A DNA stretch of 64,000 nucleotides from Manis javanica. Taxonomy: Eukaryota > Chordata > Mammalia > Pholidota > Manidae. The stretch is from assembly GCF_040802235.1 (NCBI RefSeq), contig NC_133156.1, forward strand, positions 185,330,351-185,394,350, read 5' to 3'. The notes below the pieces were generated by a model that did no database searches, had not been told where the DNA came from, and saw only the letters and a program-made list of their open reading frames with translations. Shown piece by piece: positions 1 to 13,000 of this stretch; positions within the stretch are counted from its first letter, which is position 1; every line of letters begins with the position of its first letter. The translations under genes and the position numbers were made by a program.

Positions 1-179
1 AGCTTGATGAGTTCTGAAAGCAATTCTAAGAATGTATTTTTAGGATTGTTATAACGGTGTAGGTTTTTTGTGTGTGACATTTTTGGGTAACATTTGCCTG
101 AGTGCGTTCTGATGTGATGGATCACTTTTAAGCCATATATTTTATATAAGCTAGGAAGACAGGGAACATAGCTTTCACA

Positions 180-3150
180 TTTTGAAGGAGTATTCTAGAA
201 GAAACAAAGAAAACAGTTACCAACATACAGTAACAAAAGAATGAAATCACTACAGATTCTAGAGATGTGAAAAGGAGAAAAAGGGAATGTGAATGATTTT
301 ATATCAATAAGTTTTAAATCTTAGATTAAATAGGTAAATTCCTTGAAAAACAAATATCTAAAACAACAAATGGAAATAGGGAATCTTAGTAGTGTTATAT
401 CTGTTAATCACATTGCATTCATACTTAAAAATTTTCCTGGAAAGAAAACTGTAAGGCCAGATAGCCTTACTAGTAAGTTCTAGAGAACAATTAATTTAAA
501 AAGTATCAGTCATAATGCAGATTCCTTCAGAAAGCAGAAGCTGATATTACACCAATAACAATACCAAAGACTTTAGAGAAAACTGTAGACTAATATTTAC
601 CATGAACATGTGTGCAAAATCCGTAAGTATTTCTAAGTCAAGTTCAGTAGTATATAAAATGGACAATAAAGCACAACCAAGTGGAGTTTATTTCAGGAGT
701 AAGATTTTAACTAAAAAATATTTTAATGTAATTCAGTGTATTGACAGAGTAAAAGAGAAGAAAAAATCTCAGTAGATGAGGCAAAGTGACAAAGTTTAGT
801 ACTCATTCATAATAAATACTTTTTGCAAATTAGGAATAGAAGGGAACTTCCTCAACCTGATAAAGGGCACCTACAAAACCCTACAGCTAACATACATAAT
901 ACTTAACTATAAAAGATTGAATACTATCCCTAAGATTGGGGGAAAAAGTTTTTCACTCTGACCAATTGTAGTCAGAATTGTACTAGAAGTCCTAGACAAT
1001 ACATTAAATCCAGAAAGAGAAATTAAATACATGTTGTTTATTGTATGGGTCTAGCTACATGCAGACTTTTTCAAAAAGTATACTGGAAAAATTTTTGGAG
1101 ATTTGTGACAACTTGAAAATCATTTCCTTTTCTCTAGGTTACTTTACTATAAGAATATAGTATACGGTAAAAACAACCTGCAAAATATGGGTTACTTGAC
1201 TGTTAATCAGTAAGGCTACCAGTCGACAGTAGGCTATTGGTAGTTAAGTTCTTGGGGAGTCAAAAGTTATACACAGATTTTCGACTGCGCAGGTCAGTAC
1301 CCTTAACCCACCGCATTGTTCAGGACCCAACTGTACATTCATATTGGAAAGGAAAGAGAAAAATTGTCTTTACTCTCAGATGACATGTTTGTGTATATAG
1401 TAAATCCTAAGTTACTAGAAATAAGTTAATGTATCAAGATTGTAGGCTACAAGGACAATATGCAAAAATCAGAATTTGTATATAATTGCGATGAACAACT
1501 GAAAAGTGAAATTAACAAAATACCATTTATAATAGAATAAAAGCATATGAAATATTTAGGTATTAGTGTAAAATCTGTACACTGAGCTTTCATAAAGCAT
1601 CACTGAGAGAAACTTAAGACCAAAGTAAGTGGAAAGTGATAACACATTCATGGATAGGAAGACTTGGTATTGTTAAGGTATTCTACTCAGATTCATCTAC
1701 AGATTCAAGACAATTCCAGTCAGATTCTCAGCAGGCGTTTTGTAAAAACTAGCAAACTGATTTAATTCCATATGGAAATGCGCAAGTCTTAGAAGAGGCA
1801 GAACAATTTTGAAAAAAGAATAATGAGACCAGTGCCCCCCAGTTTAAGTATTTATTATAAAACAAAAAGAACAGTATTGGCATGTGATAGACAAATCAGT
1901 GGAACAGAGAGAGTAGAGGTTCTAGACCCACATATGTATTGTCTATTTTGACTGAAATATATTTGACATTAACATTGTATAATTTTAAAGTGTGCAACAT
2001 ACTAAAATTTTGACAAAAGCATCAAAAGTACCATGGTAAGGGGAGCTTTTTCAACAAAATAGCTATATTTCTATAGTGAATAAAAATTTACCTCTACCTT
2101 TTAATTTTACCATATATAAAAAATAACATTGATCATAGATTTAAACATAAAAGCTAAAGCTATGGAATTTCTAGATGAAAACATAGGAGAAAATCTTCAC
2201 CATCAAAATAGGTACATATGAAACATGAATCATAAAAGGAAAAAAGTGGAAAGTGTTCAGTCTTTAAAAGACAACACCTATGAAAAGGCAGCCTGTAGAC
2301 TGGGAGAAAATACTTGAAATACCTACAGCTGACAAAAAGATTTCCATTACTCAACAGAGAGAATCTTAGAACTCTTTAAGACAACCTAGTTTTAAAGAGG
2401 ATAAAGGATTTGAAGAGTCATTTCACAAATGGAGGTATTTTAATCTCAAGTAATCACCTAAAAATGCTCGATTATTAGTTCTTAGAGATGCAGATTAAAA
2501 CTATAATCACACTGCTATCATCGACTTGAATGGCTGAACTTAAAAAGACTGACAATACCACACAGTGACAAGGATGTGGAGCTCCTGGAATTCTCATACA
2601 TTGCTGATGGGAGTTAAAATGGTACACCGCTTGGAAAGACTTTGACAGTTTGTGAAAGTTTAATGTATGCTTACCCTATAATCCAGCAATTCCATGAAAA
2701 CATTAGATTACAGAATGATTACAAACGGTTATTCTTAGCAGCTTTATTCGTAAATAGTCCCAAACAGATAACAGGAATGTCTGTTAGCAGATGAATGAAT
2801 ACACAAATTTTGGTATATCCATACAGTGGACATTGTTAATTCTTGCAATAAAAAGGACTGAACTACTGGCATATGAAACAACTTGGATTAATATAAAAAC
2901 CTTGATAAGAAGTAGAAAAGTACCTACTGTATGATCCTACTTAAATGAAATTCTAGACAGAATTTAGCTGTACAAAGCATAACAGTGCTTGCCTGGAGCC
3001 CGTGTGTAAGGGAGTTGTGATTGCTTGCAAAGGGTCCAAGGGAACATTTTGGGATGATGGAAATAAATGTGCTTTTATCTTGATTGTAGTGATGCTTACA
3101 AAGGTGTATATACATTTGTCAACACCTATAGAACGACCTATTTAATTATG
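180..3150 (+). mobile_element. Old, decayed L1 (L1M-type), sense orientation
   Basis: Scattered matches to the L1 ORF2 region are readable. They include the stretch around 450-560 matching the reverse transcriptase region, the stretch around 1690-1950, and the C-terminal region with the CCATACAGTGGA motif near 2820. The 3' end near 2930-3120 has the typical L1 text about a gene-free open T/A-rich tail. Many stops and indels are present and no frame is intact. It fills the first intron sequence visible here. The left edge is uncertain. Confidence 0.65.
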
Positions 3151-3606
3151 TGGTTTTGGATGTCAGTCACTTTTTGAAGTTGATACAAAATTTCTTTATA
3201 GCATTTTTTATTACGACTTAAGATTCTTTTATTGGTGTTGTTTTCTAGCTTTTGCATATTTTATAATTAATTTTTAAAGGGTTTGAGAATTACGGTCCAA
3301 ACACACAGAAGCATGCATTGCCTCTTGGACTTGAAAATTATGATGTACTGCTAAAATCTAGACCTAAATGGATGACAGTTTTTCATTTGTAAGAAAAGAC
3401 ACAGCACAAATGTATACGATGACTCAGTGTCCATAGTTAATAAATGTTTTTTTAATTCTCTCAATAGTAGGGTGCTTTGTTCTGTTGGTAAACTGATCTG
3501 TGTAGAATATAAATATTACACTGCTAGTCTATACACAAGGTTATTTTTACAAAATTTGGGGCTTTCCGTAACTGTTCTGAAGGTTTTACCTGTGACCATC
3601 TCTACT

Positions 3607-3620
3607 GCGCCCCCTGGTGG
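3607..3620 (-). promoter_or_regulatory. Near-consensus CTCF binding motif
   Basis: On the - strand the 14 bases read CCACCAGGGGGCGC, the core of the CTCF consensus. It lies in a PPP3R1 intron just after an old L1. The surroundings are AT-rich and CpG-poor, so a retained intact GC-rich core with a CpG stands out. Occupancy is not shown by sequence alone. Confidence 0.6.
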
Positions 3621-6600
3621 TTTTTTCCCTCTCATTTGGGGTACCATGAAAATACAGCCATTACCTTTGTCAGATGAATTTTACAAAATTTTAGTTTTTA
3701 TGTTGCAAAACTATCCAATAACTCCTGTTGATAGCACTATAAGGCTTTATTTTTGTGATAGCCTTTACGAGTTATTCAGTACATTTTCTTCCACAGGTAG
3801 TTTTGTCATGGCTCTTTGAAGAGTATCTCTTAGAGATGCTCAGATCCTTTATTAAGGTACTCTATTCTAATAGTTTTCATTTTGTAGTATAGTTCTAAAT
3901 ATCCTGCCATACAAAAGAGGTTAGAGAAATCTCTTAGAAATATTATGCGTAGTCAGGATGAGGTAGGAACATTTTATGTGCTAGAAATTCAGGAAGTACT
4001 CAGAATGGGTTGTTGCAAGGTCACATAGGAGCCAGTCTGAGTTAGTACCAAAAGATTAAAGTAGAAAAAATTTGACTAACAAATAATGGCCTTATTGGAC
4101 TTTAACCCATAGAATAAATATCTATGAATCCTTGCTGATATGAATAATTGAGTGAAGAAATAAATGAGAAGGGACAGTTTTGTAGTTTTTTAATAGCATT
4201 CCAATTAACGTAGGAGAGGGGAAAAAATCATTATTAAGTAAATACCACAGTAATAAAACGTTGCAGATAGGACTTACTGATGAATGCTAAAGTTAGGTCA
4301 GAATTTTAGAAGAAGTAGGATATTTGCACAGTCTCAAAGTATCCTCCCATCTCAGCGGGCCCCCCCTCCACCACATTTTTTAATACAAAGGGAAAGAGTA
4401 GATTTATAGTGGAGAAATATGTCAGACATTACCTGGCGAAGTGCTAAAAGTTAACATCACTAGTAAAAAGACATATTGATATCATGAACCTCTTGATATG
4501 ATACACTGAGTACACACAATCATTTCTGTGGTATTTTTCTTCCAAATGTCTGAATTCATTCTAATCATGAGAAAACATCAGCAAGCTCAAACTGAGGGAC
4601 GTTTTACAAAATAGTGGATCGAAAGTTTCAAGGTCATGAAAGATAAGAATTAAGATCTGTCACAAATTGAAGGAGGACTAAGGAGAAATTACAAAAAAGT
4701 TACAAAAATAACAGTTTTCAAATATCTCTCACCCAGCTTCTAATGCTGTGCAATTATCAAAATCAAGAAATTAACATGGTTATAACACTATTAAACTACA
4801 TATTTTAGTGAAAAAACTGGTGACATTTGATGTTTTCTAGGATTCTAAACAGGATCCCACATTTTATTTAGTTGTTTCTTTCAGAATAGTATTAGAAGGA
4901 TTTGAAGAAAAGATTTGCTCTATTTTGTTGTTTTTTTTTTTTGTTACTGGAGTGACAGGTAATAAGTTATTTATAAAATGGCTATTAATTTCCATAGGAG
5001 CAAAAGTCTTACTGCTGTTTACTACTATGCAGTTGTTGGGAATTGGCTAAAATTTGAAGAAAGTTTATTTTTCTACCACTCTGTTTCTTTCCCTTTTCTT
5101 TCTGAGAAACCTCAAAATAAGCTAAAAGAGCTTAAGATTTAAGTCATTTTTACTTTTAACACTAACAGGGGAAGTAGCAGCTTGGTGTGTATGTAGTAAT
5201 AAATGATAGCTCAAGAGCCAGAGAACCTAGATCTCTTCTATTCTCTTTTGGAGTCTCTCATACTCCTTTTTTCTAAATGAGAAAAAAATACAATAAAGGA
5301 AGATGGTTATATTTCTTTACCTGAGAGGGTGATGAACGAATGAATATACAACCTTCTATGTCTATGAATATTACATTGCTCTAGTATTAATATGTCCTGT
5401 TGGAAATATTTATTAAGACTTACTGTAGCAGCATTAGCGCTCTAAAAACAGATTATTTTATGTGGCAACATCAATAAGATTCCTGGAACCACTTGTTAAA
5501 ATGAGTAACCATCTAGATTTCAGTTACCCCCGAGTGTACCCGCAGTGCATCAATCAGCATGAAGTCTCAACAGTTAAATTTGGTGTTTTCTGTGTAAGCA
5601 GTCCATCAATTCCTTATTAATAACTAATTATATTTCATAAAATCTGACTAAATGATGTTTTTAATGCCTTGCTTAAATTTTAGAGAATGATATATATGTA
5701 TATGTCATTCTAATACATGACTTTATAAGATTATCTATTTTAATACTTACCATAATGTAAATTGAGTATGTAGGCATTTCCAACTATTAAAAAAGATACT
5801 CCTCCCAAAGGTAACCTTACAAAAAGTGGAAAAATAACATGAGTTTCAACTTGGCAAAACATATGAAAAAGTATTTCTGAGTCACAAGATGAGTCAAGAG
5901 GGTGAGGTTTGTTTTGTTTGTTTTGTTTTTTCCTCTTCCATCTGTTCTAAAGGGAGTCTGATCCCAGGCAGTAGGAAAAAAATCTTTGATGAAAGTTGGT
6001 GCAAAAAGTTAGAATTTGTTCTTTAATATTTTAACTTGTACTAAGTACAGATTTAAAGTAGTACTTATAGCATAAGTTTGGGCTATTTCTGAGATTTGTG
6101 CTGAGATTGGTAAATGGTGATATTTCAAGAATTGAGACCCTGTTTCATAGTTGAGGATATGTTTAATCCTGCAGCACAGCTAGTCTACTGTGCTGACCAG
6201 TGGAAGTGCTGTATAACTCCTTCTCTGGTGACAGTAACTACCAAAAAGTCACTTTGTTCCATACCTAAAAGAACGATTTTTACCATTTGTTTTTTGAAAG
6301 GTAGCTTTCTTAGATCTGGACCTTAAAAAATACTCATGGCATGGCCTTCCAGGCTAGCTTTTAAAAGTATAATTATGTAGGTACAGATTCCTCCAGTTGT
6401 TATCTAGCCTCACCTAGAAAGTAAGTACGGAGTAATGTACTTTGTGTCTTACTCATCATTGTAATCCAAGCAGGGAGGAAGGGGGGACGGAAAGGGAGGA
6501 AGTAAATGGGTGGTTGAAGAATAGATAACTAACTGCCTTCTTTCAGATTACACTGCCTTTTTAAAGAAGCTCAATTCGGCTTCATGGGGTATGTGAGAGT

Positions 6601-7849
6601 GGTGATGAAAAGATTAGATGGAGCTTGTTCCCTCCAAGTCATACTTCAGGGGCTTTTTAAAAAGCTGGTTACTGTTAACTGAAAGTGTGATCACTGGCAC
6701 ATTGCTTTGCCTCTGAGGAAAGTGTTAACTACTCATACAGAACAGGTATCAACTATTTGGTAATATTTCATAAGATATTTAAAGCAAAAGAGAGTGAGTG
6801 GATTTTAAATGTTGCTTAAGGGCTTTTGCCGGAGAGTTGAGTTAATGGTATTCATAACTATAAGATACACAGTTAATAATCCCTTTTTTAATTACAGAAA
6901 GATTTTTTTTTATTACAGAAAAAACTACAGATAGTGGTTTCATAAATGGAGAGTTTAGGGAAGAACATTCCAGCAGAGGATTTATAGGGAAATGGAGGCA
7001 TGAAATTGATAGTGTAGAAGAATTGTGCCCAGGGCATTGTAGCTAAAGTACAGGTAATGGGGGAAGAGAAAGATGGAAATTTAAATTGAGGATGAATCTT
7101 GTTAAGGGCTTTAGACTTAACTATCTTGTTTGCATTAGGAAGCCACTAGAAATTATTTAGCACAAGAACTAGCAATTTGGCATTGTAAAGAAGGATGGAT
7201 TGAATCAAGTATACTTATTTGATGATTTATGGTTCATCTTTATTATTATTAATATTCTTAATATTCCTTATTCATCAAGACTGGAATGCTGTCGTCTAAA
7301 TTAGTGGGATTTTCCAGATAATTGAAACATAATTTTTCATGCACCTTGGTGTCAATTTTATAATGTAACTTTCTAAACTATTACTCATGGCCTAGTCTCA
7401 GTAAACAGAGTTTAAGTTTCTGTAACTGTTCCAGCACTACATTTCTTCCTTTCATCTTCTCTTTTGAGATACACTCAGAGCTGTTGCTAAATGAAATGAT
7501 CCCAATTTGTCTGCACTTGCATGTGGGGACATCTCTTTCCACTTGTAATCTACATTAGTTATCCATCATATTCAACTTCTTCATCACTTTTTCTGGCGTG
7601 TGGTTGTAAATTAAGGCAAAACTAAAGATTTCTGAAGGAAAATAGTTTTAGCTAATACTTGGTATATATGTGAGATTATTAAGGCAAGCATGGAGAGGTT
7701 ATCTTTAAGCAAAATCTGTGAACTCTGAGAAACTGTTCTGAAAAGTTTCCTGATTGGTTTCTGGTTAGATAATTAGAGTTTTACTTTATATACTGAAGGC
7801 ATTTGGATCAATAAATTTTATTTATTCTCTTTAAATACAATACTTTTTA

Positions 7850-7970
7850 AAACATTTATTGAGCATCTGGTATATGCAGTATACAGAATACCAATGAAGA
7901 AGCAACAGACTCTGCCCTGATATGGGGGAAACAAGTAAAGACAAGTGAAAAGCATTTGTGGGACTTAATT
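7850..7970 (-). mobile_element. L2 fragment
   Basis: The + strand reads as the complement of the L2 3' end: the TTTATTGAGCATCTGGTATATGC text, then a block corresponding to the L2 'total/locked' tail around ACAGACTCTGCCCTGA. It is strongly diverged. Edges are approximate. Confidence 0.5.
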
Positions 7971-9860
7971 TTTTTCCCCCGCAAGTAGCAAGAGTACCTA
8001 ATTTCATCATGGAAAATTGGAAAATTAGGTTAATTTGAACAGTTTGCTTTTATCATCTATTCCACTAAAGATGGAATACTCTTTAAACAGAGGGATAAAA
8101 TGCTCTCTGCACTTGATGTGTTCATGAAGTGTGTATTCGAATTTTTGATTAGATTTTTGTAAATATATTGTATGTTTTGCTATTTGAAGCAGTGTTTAAA
8201 GGAATCATTAAATGTATTTCTGCTGTCGTACAATATGTGCATCCCTGAAAAACCTCACGTGTTGCAAAATCACATGTCTGGGAAAAATATGGAGAGGAGG
8301 GTAGGCCACTCATGGACTTATGTAACAGAGTACTAACAAAAACAGTAATGATCTTAAAAATACTAGCACAAATTATGTCTGTATTTGTATTAAGCACCAT
8401 AGCCAGACTTACCCTTCATACCAGCCAGGGCTCCTGCTGCCTGTTTTGAGTTGTAAGTACTTGAGGCCACCTGCTTTAGCAGAAACTAATTTTGTAAAAA
8501 TAAGTAATAAGCCAGGGTATAGGCACCTTTATTGATTGCATTTTGGAGAAGCAGTAGACAAGAGAAATTGTCTTTGCAGCTTGTTCATATGCACCCTTCC
8601 TTTTTACCAAATAACAATGTGGAAAGCCTCAAGGTTCTGAAGTCCACTGAACTTGTCATTTTTCTCTGAAGGAGGAAGGTGTTTGTTGTTTTCTGAAGTT
8701 TTCATATTTTATTAAAACTGTCTCTTTAATTTGAGAAAGTTCCCCCCTTTCCTGTCATAATGTACCAGGAAAAACCCCTGTGAACCAGTAACATTTTTTT
8801 GCTCCCTTGACATCACTCCCTTCTTTATCAATTGCATATGAACTAATTTATATAAGAGCAACACCTTGTAGTTGTACAGTCTATACTTCAGTAATGCAGG
8901 TAAACTATAGTTTCTATTACATTTTAGCATAATATTTTTATATTTTAAAAATAACATTCTTTAACTTTTACCTTTTTATAATGAGGATATCATATATTTG
9001 AACTTTGAAAACAGTTTGCAATCTCAGTCTCCCATATTGTGGGCTATAGTATGTGTGTACTCAGAGTATATGACTTGTTAATTTTCTTTTTAATAATAGG
9101 TGATTGTGTGTACATTTTAAAATATATAAGTATTGTGATCAAAATTATTTTTATGAGTCTGATTTTTTAAAGGAATGAAAACAATATAATTTAGAAGAAA
9201 ATGAGGATTTTTCAAGAATGCATATGGATAAGAGACCTGATACTAAATTTTTATAATGTAATTAAACATTAAGTTGCTTGGTAATTTTTTTTCCTCCTTT
9301 TAAAGCATCGAAAGTGAATTTTGTTAGCTTGTGCTTCCTTTGGTTAAGGAAGTAGAGCTGTGTCTATTTCCTCATGCTTGTGAAGAGTATCCCTGGAAGA
9401 ATAGCCAAGAATCTGGCAACTTTGCCTCTAAGGAGAGAAATTGGGTGTCTACAGGGTGGGATGGGAGGGAATCTCTGAATTTTGAACCATGAACTATCAT
9501 GAATAAAATAAGTTAACACTTAAAAAAGATAATTGAATCAAGGGGCTTTGGTTCATAACAGAGATTGACTTAGCCTGCCTAATAGGAACCACCTGACTTC
9601 CATGATCAGCTTAGCATTGTCATCCTATAATATCTTGGTACTCAGCATAGAGCTGGTTTTATGTTATGGCAGGTGCAGACAAACAAAAGGGTAACAAAAT
9701 AAAATTATTTATGGTGTACTTTTTCTGTTACAGGGAAATTACTAGTATGTATAATAACTCATGAAATTAAAAATTAAACTGTTGGTTAACTGCTGAATTT
9801 TTTCCCCATAATTATCATAAAATCATTGAAACTCTTACTACCTCTTTTGTTTCCTTTTAG

Positions 9861-10037
9861 TTGATGCTGATGAAATTAAAAGGCTAGGAAAGAGATTTAA
9901 AAAGCTTGATTTGGACAATTCTGGCTCTTTGAGTGTGGAAGAGTTCATGTCTCTGCCTGAGTTACAGCAGAATCCTTTAGTTCAGCGAGTAATAGACATA
10001 TTCGACACTGATGGGAATGGAGAAGTAGACTTTAAAG
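9861..10037 (+). CDS. PPP3R1: PPP3R1 exon coding residues 15-74 (EF-hands 1 and 2)
   Basis: The acceptor is a pyrimidine tract ending in TTTTAG before 9861. The exon opens with the last two bases of the Phe15 codon and ends one base into the Glu74 codon before GTAAGA. It carries the first EF-hand loop ([12 protein letters not shown]) and all but the last codon of the second ([11 protein letters not shown]). At 177 bp it is a multiple of three, so skipping it would keep frame but remove both N-lobe Ca2+ sites. Confidence 0.97.
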
Positions 10038-13000
10038 GTAAGAAAGTACTTAACATCACGTTTGATAGTCTATGAGTATACTTACAGTTCTTGTTTGAAA
10101 ATGTCTGAAATTTTAATTTTCCTTAAATGTCTTTATATTGTTGGTGATCGTAGAACAGTAGGTTATGTTAAAATCTCAAAGTGTGGGATATGAACCTTAA
10201 ACTTAAAATCTTTTACTTCTTGGTTCATAAATGATAAAATTGTCTAAGGTAATTTTAAAAAATGGGAGTAGTATTTCCTTTGTTTTTAATAAATTTAGTC
10301 TCACTGTAGGGAAACGATATTAGGAGCTATATTTTTTTAAACCTTTTTTAAAGAATGGGACTAAGCAATAAAAAATAAACTATAGTAATAAAGGTATGAG
10401 TATTATAGAAAGGATTTATTTGTTTCAGTTAATCTAGATTTTACAAAGATACTCAATAGTGCTTTTGCTAGTATTAACATGATATGTAATTTTATGTTTG
10501 AAATCTATCCTTTCAAGTAGATAGACATTTCATTTCACTGGGGCATCATCAACAGATTTTATTATTTCAGTTTCAGGAGCTGAATTATAAGTGAAGGGAT
10601 CTAAAACTGTAATTTAGTGTTTAGCAGACATTGGGAAAAAAGAATCATTTTCAAAAAATTTTCGGCAGTTTAAGTTCTGAGTTTTAGAACCAGAAGTTTA
10701 AAATAACTTTTGTTCTGGCAAAACAACATAGAATCTGTTGGCAAAGCTCTTTTTTATAATCGTTTCCAAATAGCTTATAGAATGTTTTTGAGTGTTATTC
10801 TTTATGGTACTTAATAAATATTTGTTCAAATTGATTTGATCTTGGAGGATTCCAAGTTCAAAGTTAAAGTTACTCAAAGTCGTGTTTGTTGAAGATTCAA
10901 ATTTGGCATTTTCAGTTTTAAACACTGCTAGTAATATTTTCTTTTACAAAAAGAAAATATCCTTTGGTGGAGATGTAAATTTTGTGTGGGTGTGTATTGC
11001 TTTTCTATAAATAAAAGTGGAAACTTCTGATTTATAAACATTTTTCTATTCAGAATTCATTGAGGGAGTCTCTCAGTTCAGTGTCAAAGGAGATAAGGAG
11101 CAGAAGTTGAGGTGTAAGTATTTTTCTTCATTGAGCTCATTCTTCCTCTTACAACACTACTACTCTATACTGCATTATAACCTCCTTTTAAAATACTCTA
11201 AAGATGTCTTCTATTCTAGGTCCTTTAGTAGACAGCAAATTTTACATTCTGGAGAAAATCCTTTTAGGTAATTTTTTTAGTCAGTGGGAATATCATGCAC
11301 CCATTTTATCTATCTATCTATCTATATCTATATCTATCTATCTATCTATCTATTTATCTATTTAGGTGTCATTAATCTACAATTACATGAAGAACATTAT
11401 GTTTACTAGGCTCCCCCCTTCACCAAGTCCCCCCCACCTTCCCCTTAAACAGTCACTGTCCATCTGCGTAGTAAGATGCTGTAAAATCACTACTTGTCTT
11501 CTCTGTGTTGCACAGCCCTCCCCGTGCCCCCCACGCACTATACATGCTAATCGTAATGCCCTCTTTCTTTTTCCCCGCCCTTATCCCTCCCTTTCCACCC
11601 ATCGTCCCCAGGCCCTTTCCCTTTAGTAACTGTTAGTCCATTCTTGGGTTCTGTGATTCTGCTGCTGTTTTGTTCCTTGAGTTCCTTTGTTCTTATACTC
11701 CACATATGAGTGAAATCATTTGGTACTTGTCTTTCTCCACCTGGCTTATTTCACTGAGCATAATACCCTCTAGCTCCATCCATGTTGTTGTGAATGGTAG
11801 GATATGTTTTTTTCTTATGGCTGAGTAATATTCCGTTGTGTATATGTACCACATCTTCTTTATCCATTCATCTACTGATGGACATTTAGGTTGCTTCCAT
11901 ATCTTGGTGTTGTAAATAGTGCAGTGATAAACATAGGGGTGCATCTGTCTTTTTCAAACTGGAGTGCTGCATTCTTAGGGGAAATTCCTAGAAGTGGAAT
12001 TCCTGGGTCAAATGGTATTTCTATTTTGACCATTCTGAGGAACCTCCATACTGCTTTCCACAATGGTTGAACTAATTTACATTCCTACTAGCAGTGTAGG
12101 AGGGTTCCCCTTTCTCCACAACCTCGCCAACATTTGTTGTTGTCTTTTCAATGATAGGGATCCTTACTGGTGTGAGGTGATATCTCATTGTGGTTTTAAT
12201 TTGCATTTCTCTGATGACAAGCGATGTGGAGCATCTTTTCATGTGCCTGTTGGCCATCTGGATTTCTTCTTTAGAGAACTGTCTATTCAGCTCCTGTGCC
12301 CATTTTTTAATTGGATTATTTGCTTTTTGTTTGTTGAGGCGTGTGAGCTCTTTATATATTTTGGATGTCAATCCTTTATCAGATCTGTCATTTATAAATA
12401 TGTTCTCCCATACTGTAGGATACCTTTTTGTTCTATTGATGGTGTCCTTTGCTCTACAGAAGCTTTTTAGCTTGATATAGTCCCACTTGTTCATTTTTGC
12501 CTTTGTTTCCCTTGCCTGGGGAGATATGTTCATGAAGAAGTCACTCATGTTTATGTCCATGAGATTTTTGCCTATGCTTTTTTCTAAGAGTTATGGTTTC
12601 ATGACTTACATTCAGGTCTTTGATCCATTTGGAGTTTACTTTTGTGTATGGGGTTAGACAGTGATCCAGTTTCATTCTCTTACATGTAGCTGTCCAGTTT
12701 TGCCAGCATCATCTGTTGAAGAGACTGTCATTTCCCCATTGTATGTCCATGGCTCCTTTATCGTATATTAATTGGCCATATATGTTTGGGTTAATGTTTG
12801 GAGTCTCTATTCTGTTCCACTGGTCTGTGGCTCTGTTCTTCTGCCAGTACCAAATTGTCTTGATTACTGTGGCTTTGTAGTAGAGCTTGAAGTTGGGGAG
12901 CAAGATCCCCCCCCACTTTATTCTTCCTTCTCAGGATTGCTTTGGCTATTCGGGGTCTTTGGCAGTTCCATATGAATTTTTTAACTATTTGTTCCAGTTC

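Larger units (their letters stand above)
3151..9860 (+). other. PPP3R1: PPP3R1 intron, mostly unannotated
   Basis: This holds the CTCF-like motif at 3607, a T-tract near 4930, an L2 piece near 7850-7970, and the pyrimidine tract of the 9861 acceptor. Otherwise I see AT-rich sequence with no exon-like coding signal. I looked for the exon coding the PPP3R1 residues before Phe15 and did not find it. Confidence 0.6.

Noticed and set aside
3427-3819. A 130-codon + strand open frame in a PPP3R1 intron
   Set aside because: No domain, no recognisable family, Phe/Leu-rich as expected from T-rich DNA. No splice or promoter context. Possibly chance.
1-9860. Search for the PPP3R1 exon coding residues before Phe15
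   Set aside because: No match to that short peptide with flanking splice sites was seen; it most likely lies before the window.
11307-11363. Regular short-period array considered as a CRISPR-like or regulatory array
   Set aside because: It is a four-base microsatellite at an L1 tail, with no spacers.
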